The notes beneath the pieces were generated by a model that was given only the letters and a program-made list of their open reading frames with translations, was not told the origin of the DNA and ran no database searches. Below, piece by piece: positions 8,448 through 15,145 of a DNA stretch of 64,000 nt. Origin of the DNA: Thermohalobaculum sp039027855 (GTDB lineage Bacteria > Pseudomonadota > Alphaproteobacteria > Rhodobacterales > Rhodobacteraceae); assembly GCA_039027855.1 (NCBI GenBank), contig JBCCJI010000015.1:1-64000 (forward strand), given 5' to 3'. The position numbers and the translations under genes were made by a program. Each line of letters begins with the position of its first letter. Position 1 is the first letter of the stretch.

Positions 8448-9334
8448 GCGACGAGACCCTCGGCATCGCCTTGCGCGTCCTCTCGGGCGTGATGTTCACA
8501 GGGATGGCTGCGGCGGTGAAGGCGATTGGCGACGCAGCACCCCTGGGTCAGGTCGTGTTCTTCCGCTCCGCCGTCGCGATGATCCCGTTGCTAGTCTTCC
8601 TGTGGTGGCGCAGCGAGTTTCCGCAGGGCTTAGCCACGCGTCGGCCGTTCGGCCACCTCGCGCGCTGCCTACTGGGCGGGACGGCGATGTTCACCTCCTT
8701 CGCGACGCTGCGGCTGTTGCCGATCGCCGAAGCGACGATGCTCTCGTACCTGGCGCCGGTCATGACGGTGGGGCTTGCGGCGCTGCTCTTGGGTGAACGG
8801 CCGGGCCCGCGCCGCTGGGCCGGCGTCGGGCTCGGCTGTCTGGGCGTCGCAGCGCTGACCGCACCTCGCTTCAGCGCCGAGAGCCCCGAGCTGTTGGGCG
8901 TCGCCCTCGGGCTTTCGACCGCCGCTCTCACCGCCGGCGCACTCGTCCAAGTGCGTGCGCTCGCGAAGACCGAGAGCCCGGGCGCCATAGCTTTCTACTT
9001 CGCGCTGGCCTCCGCCGTCGCCGGTCTTGCCACCTTGCCCCTGGGCTGGGCCGCGCCCGACACGGCGACCTGGGTCCTGCTCGCTGCGACCGGGCTCTTT
9101 GGCGGGGCGGCGCATATCGCGATGACGCTCTCGTTCCGCTACGCGCAGGCGTCGCTCCTGGCGCCGTTCGAGTATCTTACGATCCTCTGGGCCGCCGTCA
9201 TTGGAGCCGCGGTCTTCGCCGAGACGCCGGGCGGGGCCTTCCTCATCGCCGCACCGATGGTCGTCGCAGGTGCTGTTCTGGCCTCGCCCGGCGCCAGTGT
9301 TGGGGCGATCCTTAGACGGCTCAGATCGCCGTGA
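8444..9334 (+). CDS. EamA/DMT-family permease
   Basis: A 296-residue protein with ten hydrophobic segments arranged as two EamA halves (about residues 5-140 and 150-285). Typical landmarks are FFRSAVAMIPLL in the first half, EATMLSYLAPVMTVGLAALLLGE at its end, and FEYLTILWAAVIGAAVFAE in the second. Family members export or import small metabolites. It starts inside the stop of the NikC-like gene (ATGA at 8444), so it belongs to the riboswitch operon, which is unusual for a generic DMT permease and hints at a role in the same metal or cofactor circuit. It is probably the last gene, because the direction is followed by a 190-base gap. Confidence 0.82.
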   Translation: MSDETLGIALRVLSGVMFTGMAAAVKAIGDAAPLGQVVFFRSAVAMIPLLVFLWWRSEFPQGLATRRPFGHLARCLLGGTAMFTSFATLRLLPIAEATMLSYLAPVMTVGLAALLLGERPGPRRWAGVGLGCLGVAALTAPRFSAESPELLGVALGLSTAALTAGALVQVRALAKTESPGAIAFYFALASAVAGLATLPLGWAAPDTATWVLLAATGLFGGAAHIAMTLSFRYAQASLLAPFEYLTILWAAVIGAAVFAETPGGAFLIAAPMVVAGAVLASPGASVGAILRRLRSP

Positions 9335-9418
9335 CGCTGGCGCGATCGTCTTAGCCTCCCTGGGTTGCTGCAAAAAGCTGCCGAACCTCTATAGCGCCGC
9401 ATCGATTTTTCGGAACTT

Positions 9419-9433
9419 GTTCCAGTCATGTTC
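9419..9433 (+). promoter_or_regulatory. LexA-box-like direct repeat GTTC-N7-GTTC
   Basis: GTTCCAGTCATGTTC matches the alphaproteobacterial LexA box GTTC-N7-GTTC exactly and lies about 90 bases before the recombinase start. About two such matches are expected by chance in 64 kb when both strands are counted, so the position, not the match alone, makes it worth recording. Confidence 0.3.
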
Positions 9434-9523
9434 CGCAGCGCATCGGACCTGAGGTTTTCTGCTCTCGCCAACGTCGGGTTGGCGATGCGGTGGGGCGCGG
9501 CGGGTCGGAGAACCGCCATGCGC

Positions 9524-10258
9524 ATGGTGAACCTACCTGCCATTCGGCCTCGGCGTCCTGCCTGGAACAAGGGGCGGATCGTCGGTCAGAAGCGCCCACT
9601 GCTGCCGAAGCATGTCTGGGCCATCAGGGTCCGGCTCGAGATCGCCGAGAACATCCGCGACCTCGCCCTCTTCAACACGGCGATCGACAGCAAGCTTCGC
9701 GGCTGCGACCTCGTCCGCCTGAAAGTCGCGGACGTCTACGCCGCCGGCCAGGTCAAGGAGCGCACCTCGATCTTGCAGAGCAAGACGCAGAAGCCGGGGC
9801 GCTTTGAACTCACGGAGGGCACGCGGAAGTCGATCAAGCAGTGGCTCTCGCATCCGATGATGATCGGGCAGGAGCATCTCTGGCCCGGCCGCTTCCACGA
9901 GCCGCTGCACATCTCGACGCGTCAGTATGCGCGCCTGGTTCGTGACTGGGTCACGTCGATCGGGCTCGAACCGAGTGCCTACGGCACGCATTCGATGCGC
10001 CGGACGAAGGTGGCTCAGATCTACCGGAAGACCGGTAACCTCGGCGCTGTCCAACTGCTTCTCGGCCACACCAAGATGGACAGCACCGTCCGCTATCTCG
10101 GCGTTGAGCTCGAGGACGCGTTGGCCATCTCGGAAGCGGTCGAGATCCGATGGCCGCGGGCCGTCCTACGTGGGCGGCCCACTGCGGACCTCAAAGACGG
10201 TTGGCCATGCTGCGTCACGGTCCACGGAAGCGGACGTTCGTTGGTCGCGCAGCATTAG
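9524..10258 (+). CDS. Small tyrosine recombinase (phage/integron-type integrase)
   Basis: From the ATG at 9524 the protein (244 aa) starts MVNLPAIRPRRPAWNKGRI, which matches my memory of a widespread short integrase family. Catalytic-domain motifs are RGCDLVRLKVADV (first Arg), THSMRRTKVAQIY (His-x-x-Arg), LLGHTKMDSTVRYLGV (second His and the Tyr). The N-terminal core-binding domain is very short, so it may be a minimal enzyme. The last 40 or so residues after AISEAVEI look unlike the family and may be read-through into junk, because the damaged IS begins only 37 bases further on. No attachment sites are obvious. Its neighbours suggest a hotspot for insertion. Confidence 0.75.
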   Translation: MVNLPAIRPRRPAWNKGRIVGQKRPLLPKHVWAIRVRLEIAENIRDLALFNTAIDSKLRGCDLVRLKVADVYAAGQVKERTSILQSKTQKPGRFELTEGTRKSIKQWLSHPMMIGQEHLWPGRFHEPLHISTRQYARLVRDWVTSIGLEPSAYGTHSMRRTKVAQIYRKTGNLGAVQLLLGHTKMDSTVRYLGVELEDALAISEAVEIRWPRAVLRGRPTADLKDGWPCCVTVHGSGRSLVAQH

Positions 10259-10331
10259 CAATTCCCACGGTGACAAGATGCGGACAAAACGAACACTTGG
10301 ACTGCCCCCATCGAGTGGTTCGATTGGATTG

Positions 10332-11213
10332 TTAGTGCATCGCGGGTCTTTGGTCGACGGGGACGATGGCCTCGGGAGCGGGCGGGCGGTAGCCGAGAGC
10401 GCTGTGGGGCCGGACGGTGTTGTAGTGAACCCGCCACCGCTCGATCAGGATCTGGTCTTCTCGGAGCGAGAAGAAGATCTCGCTGTTGAACAGCTCGTTG
10501 CGGAACCGGGCGTTGAAGCTCTCGCAGTATCCGTTCTCCCAAGGCGAGCCCGGCTCGATGAAGGCTGTCTTCGCGCCGACGGCTGAGATCCGGCTCCTGA
10601 CCTTCTCGGCGACGAACTCGGGGCCGCGCCGACATAGGCCGTTGTCGGAACGGACGGAGGCCGGGGGGCCTCTGAGGATAAAGAGATCCGTCAGGGCGTC
10701 GACCACGTCGACGGCGTTGAGCTTGCGCTCGACGCGGATCATCAGCGCCTCCTTCGTGTATTCGTCGATGATGTCCAGCGTCCGGAAGACGCGGCCGTCA
10801 TGGGTTCGGTCCTGGACGAAGTCGTAGGACCAGACATGGTTCGGCCGTTCCGGGCGCAGGCGGGGCGCAGCCGGATGCAGGAGCCATCGTTGCGCCACAG
10901 GCGGCCCTTCTTCGGCTGCTTGGCCGGACCCTTCAGCCCCTCGCGCCGCCAGATGCGCTCCACCCGCTTGGGGTTCACATGCCATCCGGCATGATTCAGC
11001 AGGCCGGTGATCATGCGATAGCCGTAGCGCCCGTGATCCGTCGCCAGCGCGATGATGTCCTCGGTGAGCCGCTGCTCATCGCTTCGGCCGCGCGGAACCC
11101 GGCGCTGGGTGGAGCGGTGCTGGCCCAGCGTGCGGCAGGCGCGGCGCTCGGAAACGCCGAGGCTCCGCCGCACCTGCTCGATGAATCGCCGGCGACGCGA
11201 AGGGCTCGGTAGT
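10332..11213 (-). pseudogene. IS3-family transposase OrfB (DDE integrase core), frameshifted
   Basis: The OrfB region starts in one frame with RRFIEQVRRSLGVSERRACR, HGRYGYRMITGLLN and RRVERIWRREGLKG-like motifs. The frame is then lost at 10852-10873, where GGGCGCAG is repeated with an 11-base period on the plus strand. Homology resumes in the next frame with RPNHVWSYDFVQDRTHDG, the rve-core IIDEYTKEAL and ENGYCESFNARFRNEL. A second lesion is a 15-base insertion inside the usually fixed SDNGPEF motif (SDNG-LCRRG-PEF, near 10624-10638), which would spoil the catalytic core. The two lesions mean no active transposase is made from this copy. Confidence 0.82.
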
Positions 11214-11484
11214 TTCCCCGCGCCGCCTCCGTCAGGATGAGCTTGTCGAGCGTCAGGCCCGAGACCGCCCGGCGCAGCCGCTGGTTCTCCTTCTCCAATT
11301 CCTTGAGCCGCTTGAGCTGCTCCCGCCCCATGCCGCCATAGAGACGCCGCCATCGGTAGTAGGTCTGCTGCGTCACGCCGATCTGGCGTACCGCCTCAGC
11401 CGCCGACATCCCCTGGCCCTGCAGCACCTCGACCTGGCGCAGCTTCACAACGATCTCTTCCGGCTTGTCTCGCTTCCCAGCCAT
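11011..11484 (-). CDS. IS3-family transposase OrfA
   Basis: The N-terminal part MAGKRDKPEEIVVKLRQVEV, then GMSAAEAVRQIGVTQQTYYRWR, is the helix-turn-helix of IS3-type OrfA, followed by the leucine-zipper-like LKRLKELEKENQRLRRAVSGLTLDKLIL. The meaningful part ends at about EAARGN (near 11213), where a GGGAAAC slippery heptamer would move ribosomes into the orfB frame. The residues after that, to the stop at 11011, are read out of frame over orfB and mean nothing. Confidence 0.82.
   Translation of the reverse strand: MAGKRDKPEEIVVKLRQVEVLQGQGMSAAEAVRQIGVTQQTYYRWRRLYGGMGREQLKRLKELEKENQRLRRAVSGLTLDKLILTEAARGNYRALRVAGDSSSRCGGASAFPSAAPAARWASTAPPSAGFRAAEAMSSGSPRTSSRWRRITGATAIA
11213..11219 (-). promoter_or_regulatory. 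Programmed -1 frameshift heptamer GGGAAAC (orfA/orfB)
   Basis: On the minus strand the bases G GGA AAC, in the orfA reading phase, form a canonical X XXY YYZ slippery site. The next frame (-1) reads directly into the conserved orfB start (KLPSPSRRRRFIEQVRR). This is the usual way IS3 elements make the OrfAB fusion transposase. Confidence 0.7.
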
Positions 11485-11553
11485 CTCTGGTCCTCCTCAA
11501 ACGGGATAATTCTATCCCAGTGGGTGGACCACTTCAGTGGGGGCACTCCAAGT

Positions 11554-11745
11554 TCGGGAGAATGGGTCCCGTACTACCGCCAAAACCGCGCTGAGACGGC
11601 GATGCGACGACTTTCGCCGCTGGGGCGGCGCCCCGTGGCCTGCGACGTCGAAGGTCAGGTGGCGAGGCTCCAGATCCCTGCCGCCGTCCTGAACGGCTTC
11701 ACGGCGCTCGGCAGACCTGTCAGAGAGTGCGTGGCATCAGTATGA
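11554..11745 (+). pseudogene. C-terminal remnant of an IS5-like transposase
   Basis: Directly after the IS right end the plus strand reads YYRQNRAETAMRRLSPLGRR, then CDVEGQVARLQIPAAVLNGFTALG and a stop. This matches the end of IS5-type transposases as I recall them (RxxAETKM..., FDRQVAELQVRVAVLNRFTALG). Only the last 60 or so residues remain and no terminal repeat could be placed. The fragment implies that an older element was hit by the IS3-type element and then lost its front part, or that the two recombined. Confidence 0.6.
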
Positions 11746-11841
11746 AAGGCTGGTCGTGGCACCACGCGCGTTGCGCGACAAAGTCTTGGTCCGGTGATGA
11801 AGCAGGCAGGCGCCATCGGGTCGCCTTTGGGACGGAGCGTC

Positions 11842-12309
11842 ATGACAGTCTTTGAGCGCATCTATCAGCCGATGACGAAAGCCGAAGTGATCGCTGCGCA
11901 GCGCACATGGACCAGATGCATCATCGAGCGGGACGTGGAGAACCTGCTGGATCTCTACGACTTCGGGGCAGCGGATGAGCCACTGCTGTTCAAGCCTACG
12001 CTGGCGGATGTGATCCGCCTGGATCGAGCCGGCGCCCGGTCGTATTTTGTGGGCGGGAACGCCGACTACCCGAACGACAGCGGTTTTCTCAATCGGGGGT
12101 GGACGCGCGTGGATTTTCAGAGCGCAGCCGGCCCGATCCTGAAAGCCGGCGGGCTCGGCTATAAGGACATGGGCCATTACACGTTCATCGATGGAGAGGG
12201 CAACGCGACGCGCGCGGACTACACCTTTGCCTATCACAAGCTGGACGGGCGGGTGCTCATCTCGCTGCACCATTCCTCGCTGACTTGGTTGCCGCCGATG
12301 GAGACCTGA
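11842..12309 (+). CDS. Iota-class carbonic-anhydrase-like protein (CaMKII-association/NTF2 fold)
   Basis: From the ATG at 11842 (preceded by GGGACGGAG; an earlier in-frame ATG lies at 11794) the product has 155 residues. Landmarks are FKPTLADVIR, a SYFVGGNADYPNDSGF stretch, MGHYTF, ADYTFAYHK and the C-terminal HHSS. These match COG4875-type proteins, now known to include iota-carbonic anhydrases, which hydrate CO2 and in some studied members work without a metal cofactor; older annotations call them phosphoribosyl-AMP cyclohydrolase. Typical members are secreted, but I see no signal peptide with this start. It converges on a COG0523 GTPase, fitting a zinc-sparing role, but enzymatic activity is inferred. 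The alternative label is generic SnoaL/NTF2-like protein. Confidence 0.6.
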   Translation: MTVFERIYQPMTKAEVIAAQRTWTRCIIERDVENLLDLYDFGAADEPLLFKPTLADVIRLDRAGARSYFVGGNADYPNDSGFLNRGWTRVDFQSAAGPILKAGGLGYKDMGHYTFIDGEGNATRADYTFAYHKLDGRVLISLHHSSLTWLPPMET

Positions 12310-12391
12310 CAGCGCTGTGCCGCCGGTGGCGCGGCCCTCTGCGTCGCCATGGCTGGCTCGGCGCGCCATGACCTGATCGGACCAGGGCATT

Positions 12392-12424
12392 GCACTCCAC
12401 CGCCACCGCCACCGCCACCGCCAG
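12392..12424. repeat. Hexanucleotide microsatellite (CCACCG)n
   Basis: About five near-perfect copies of CCACCG lie in the convergent gap between the carbonic-anhydrase-like gene and the COG0523 gene. No coding frame uses it convincingly. Such runs are prone to slippage, so copy number may differ between strains. Confidence 0.7.
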
Positions 12425-12543
12425 CGCCGCGTTCCGAGATCGAGGGTAGAGGCGCGCACGGACAGGCCGCGATGGCCAGCCTCTCCCGTTAGGGACATCT
12501 CTGACCGGCGTTTCTCAGCCTGGCCGCGATCACCGCGCCTTGC

Positions 12544-13593
12544 TCAGAAGGGCATGCCGCTCGTGTCGACCGCCAGGCTCTCCTCGATCTGTTCCTTGCG
12601 CTGTTGGACCAGCGTTTCGAGGCTTGCCTTTAGGTCTTGCTTGTCGATGTCGCGGGCGATCACGACGATCCGGCTTTTGGTGTTTTTGCCCGACCACGAG
12701 GTGAGCAGCATCGGCCGTTCGAAGATATGCCCCACGCCGTGGAACACATAGGGCATCGCCACGCCCTCCACGTGGACGATGGCCTTGAAGCGCAGCACGT
12801 CCGGGCCTTTCAGCGCCATCAGGGCCTCCAGCCAGTGGTCGAAGACACTTGACGGGATCGGCTCCTCTATCTCGATGGAGGCCGCCTGGATCTGGTGCTC
12901 GATGCGCTTGGGCATCTGCGCGGCCCGCGCGCCCAGCCACGCGGCCATCTCCTCGGGCGTGGCGCCTTTGTGCATGGCGGAGAGGCCGAACAAGGCGTGG
13001 ATCGGCACGTCCCCGTGTTCCCCGATCATGCGTCGGGCCGTTCGGTTGATCCCCTCCAGCCGGGTCTCGAAAAGCGCGCGCTCCTCGGCGGAGACGAGAT
13101 CGGTCTTGGTCATGACGATCAGATCGGCCATCGCGATCTGACGCACTGCCTCGGCCTGCCGGTCGAGCGTGGTGGGTCCTGTCGCGGCGTCGGCCAGCGT
13201 GACCACGCCATCCGTCCGGAAATTGGGCGCGATCATGGGATCGGTCACGATGGTGTTCATGATCGGACCCGGATCCGCGATGCCCGTCGTCTCGATCACG
13301 ATCCGGTCGAAGCTGAGCTCGCCGCGCTTCAGGCGCGACAGAAGCAGGATCATGGTCTTTGCCAGATCGCCCCGGATCGAGCAGCAGAGGCATCCCGCAT
13401 GCATCAGGATGGTGTCTTCGGTCACCTCTTCGATCAGGTCGTGGTCGAGCCCCACATCCCCGAACTCGTTCATGATCACGGCGATCCTGCCGGCATCCGG
13501 GTCACTGAGCAGGCGGTTTAGAAGCGTCGTTTTCCCCGCCCCGAGAAAACCGGTGAGCAGGGTGACCGGGATCCGTTCATCCTGGATCTGCAT
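12544..13593 (-). CDS. COG0523-family GTPase, putative zinc metallochaperone
   Basis: A 349-residue G3E GTPase of the CobW/YeiR/ZigA group. The start MQIQDERIPVTLLTG at 13593 puts Walker A GFLGAGKTT at residues 15-23. The metal motif GCLCCSI follows near residue 67, then ETTGIADP (Walker B region) and the guanine-binding TKTD. The C-terminal half is the CobW_C domain with MLLTSWSGKN-type sequence. COG0523 proteins load zinc (sometimes cobalt) into client enzymes. A Zur-like palindrome lies 50 bases upstream and a carbonic-anhydrase-like gene converges on it, so zinc limitation is the probable context. CobW itself is less likely, because no cobaltochelatase gene is near. Confidence 0.85.
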   Translation of the reverse strand: MQIQDERIPVTLLTGFLGAGKTTLLNRLLSDPDAGRIAVIMNEFGDVGLDHDLIEEVTEDTILMHAGCLCCSIRGDLAKTMILLLSRLKRGELSFDRIVIETTGIADPGPIMNTIVTDPMIAPNFRTDGVVTLADAATGPTTLDRQAEAVRQIAMADLIVMTKTDLVSAEERALFETRLEGINRTARRMIGEHGDVPIHALFGLSAMHKGATPEEMAAWLGARAAQMPKRIEHQIQAASIEIEEPIPSSVFDHWLEALMALKGPDVLRFKAIVHVEGVAMPYVFHGVGHIFERPMLLTSWSGKNTKSRIVVIARDIDKQDLKASLETLVQQRKEQIEESLAVDTSGMPF

Positions 13594-13643
13594 GGGATCG
13601 CCTCGCGCATGTCGTGCCGGCCGCAATTGGCCAGCGCCGGCCT

Positions 13644-13658
13644 TGTTACAGGATAACA
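13644..13658 (-). promoter_or_regulatory. Zur-box-like palindrome
   Basis: TGTTACAGGATAACA has arms TGTTA and TAACA around a five-base centre, resembling the TGTTATAnnATAACA core of alphaproteobacterial Zur sites. It lies 50 bases upstream of the COG0523 start and about 360 bases before the TAXI gene, so it could act on the GTPase. The rest of the 427-base divergent gap (13594-14020) holds nothing else I can name. Confidence 0.4.
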
Positions 13659-14020
13659 CGTCGTGAGGTAGTGGCGGCGGTACAGTTGGCGCCCCAGCTC
13701 CGTTTTCGGCCCCGGCCCCAGTTCCGGCAATGGCGCGTGCAGAGGTGGGTAAGCCCGCCCCTCGGCCGAGGGTCGTGACCACGATCATGGGGACCGGCCG
13801 CGAGACACGCCCCCGCGTTCTCTGACCCGGCTGACCCGGCGTTGCTCCTATCGACCAGATGGTCCCGCCTGCCGGGCCTAGACTGTCACAGCGAATTGAG
13901 AGACGTAGGGTCCCGACGCGACGCTCCGGGCGGGCGTTGACGTGACTGTCGCGACGCCCGGCCGAAGATGCGGTGTAATGCCGCCAAAAGCCCCCAGGGC
14001 AATGTACAGTGGAGGAATAC

Positions 14021-15010
14021 ATGAAGATCAACGCGAGCCTGCGGCTGACTGCCGTGGCGGCGGTAGCGGCGAGCCCGGCAATGGCCAGCGACGTCGATCG
14101 CACCGGCTGGCCCGAGAGCTTCACGGTCGGCACCGCGTCGCAGGGCGGCACCTACTTCGCCTATGGCTCCGGCTGGGCGAACCTCGTGGCCGATGAGCTC
14201 GGGCTCTCGGGCGGCGGCGAGGTGACCGGCGGCCCGATGCAGAACATGGCACTGGTCCATACCGGCGAGGCGGCCTTCGGGATGACGACGATGGGCCCGG
14301 CAGCCGAATCGCTGGGCGGTACCAACCCCATCGCGCCCGGGCTACAGATGACCAATGCCTGCGCGATGTTCCCGATGTACCAGACGCCGTTCTCGGTGAC
14401 CGCGCTGTCCTCGTCGGGGATCGCCTCGATCGACGACATCCCGGCCGGCGCCAAGATCGGCTTCGGACCGGCGGGCTCGACCTCCGACACCTATTTTCCG
14501 CGGATGATGGAAGCGCTTGGTGTCGAGTTCGAGCGGCGGAACGGCGGCTGGTCGGATCTTGGCGGTCAGCTGCAGGACGGCCTGCTTGACGTGATCGCCT
14601 TCGCGGCCGGCGTGCCCGTGCCCGCGGTCAGCCAGCTTGAGGTGCAGACCGACATCAACATCATCGAGTTCACCGAAGACGAGCAGGCAGCGATCCTCGA
14701 CGCCTTCCCCGTCTCGGAATTCGCCATCGCCGCCGACAGCTACACCACGCTGGAAGCCGAGGCCCGCTCGGTGTCGATGTGGAACTTCTCCATCGCCAAC
14801 TGCGACCTGCCGGAGAGTTTTGTCGAGGCAGTGGTCGATGTCGTGATGTCCGACAACGAACGGATGGTGTCGATCCACCGTGCCGCCCGCTCCACGCTGC
14901 CCGAGAACTGGGACAAGAATGGCGTGCTGAAGTGGCATCCCGGCGCTGCTAAGTGGTTCAAAGAGAACGCTGGCGCCACGATCCCCGACGACATGATCCA
15001 CGGCGGCTGA
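14021..15010 (+). CDS. TAXI-family TRAP transporter substrate-binding protein
   Basis: The start at 14021 follows a GGAGGAA ribosome site; the ATG at 14009 lies inside that site. The 329-residue protein has a signal peptide ending near AMASDV. The mature part shows the TAXI pattern: FTVGTASQGGTYFAYGSGWANLV near residue 35, then a long stretch with IAPGLQMTNA, GASIGFGPAGSTSDTYFP-like sequence and a C-terminal HPGAAKWFKE. TAXI proteins capture organic acids or amino-acid-like solutes in the periplasm and feed a fused DctQM permease, which is the next gene. The ligand cannot be read from sequence. It shares its promoter gap with the COG0523 gene. Confidence 0.88.
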   Translation: MKINASLRLTAVAAVAASPAMASDVDRTGWPESFTVGTASQGGTYFAYGSGWANLVADELGLSGGGEVTGGPMQNMALVHTGEAAFGMTTMGPAAESLGGTNPIAPGLQMTNACAMFPMYQTPFSVTALSSSGIASIDDIPAGAKIGFGPAGSTSDTYFPRMMEALGVEFERRNGGWSDLGGQLQDGLLDVIAFAAGVPVPAVSQLEVQTDINIIEFTEDEQAAILDAFPVSEFAIAADSYTTLEAEARSVSMWNFSIANCDLPESFVEAVVDVVMSDNERMVSIHRAARSTLPENWDKNGVLKWHPGAAKWFKENAGATIPDDMIHGG

Positions 15011-15145
15011 CGCAGCCTCCCGATGCGCCTGTTTTGAGAGACGGGCGCATCCCGCGGCGTTTGGCGCCGTCGCTTCCCAACCTCCTTGGACGCGCTGCGC
15101 GATCGGCGCGGCGCGTCTCAACCCATCATAAGCGGTGAGGATGAC

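Larger units (their letters stand above)
10295..11553 (-). mobile_element. IS3-family insertion sequence, decayed
   Basis: The element is bounded by imperfect terminal inverted repeats: ACTTGGACTGCCCCCA at the left (10295) and, read inward from 11553, ACTTGGAGTGCCCCCA at the right, continuing into GTGGT-type bases on both sides. It carries orfA and orfB of an IS3-family transposase on the minus strand. I could not find matching target-site duplications next to the repeats (GAAC on the left, TCGG on the right). Its right end abuts the tail of another transposase, so it probably jumped into an older element. OrfB is broken by an 11-base duplication, so the copy is not autonomous. Confidence 0.85.

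Noticed and set aside
10291..11557. Target-site duplication for the IS3-type element
   Set aside because: The bases next to the inverted repeats (GAAC and TCGG) do not match, so none could be called.
12392..12424. CCACCG repeat as part of a coding Arg-Trp tract
   Set aside because: The minus frame containing it has no start signal or homology, so it is treated as a microsatellite.
12544..13593. CobW assignment for the COG0523 gene
   Set aside because: No cobalt chelatase or other B12 synthesis gene is near; the Zur-like site and carbonic-anhydrase-like neighbour favour a zinc role.
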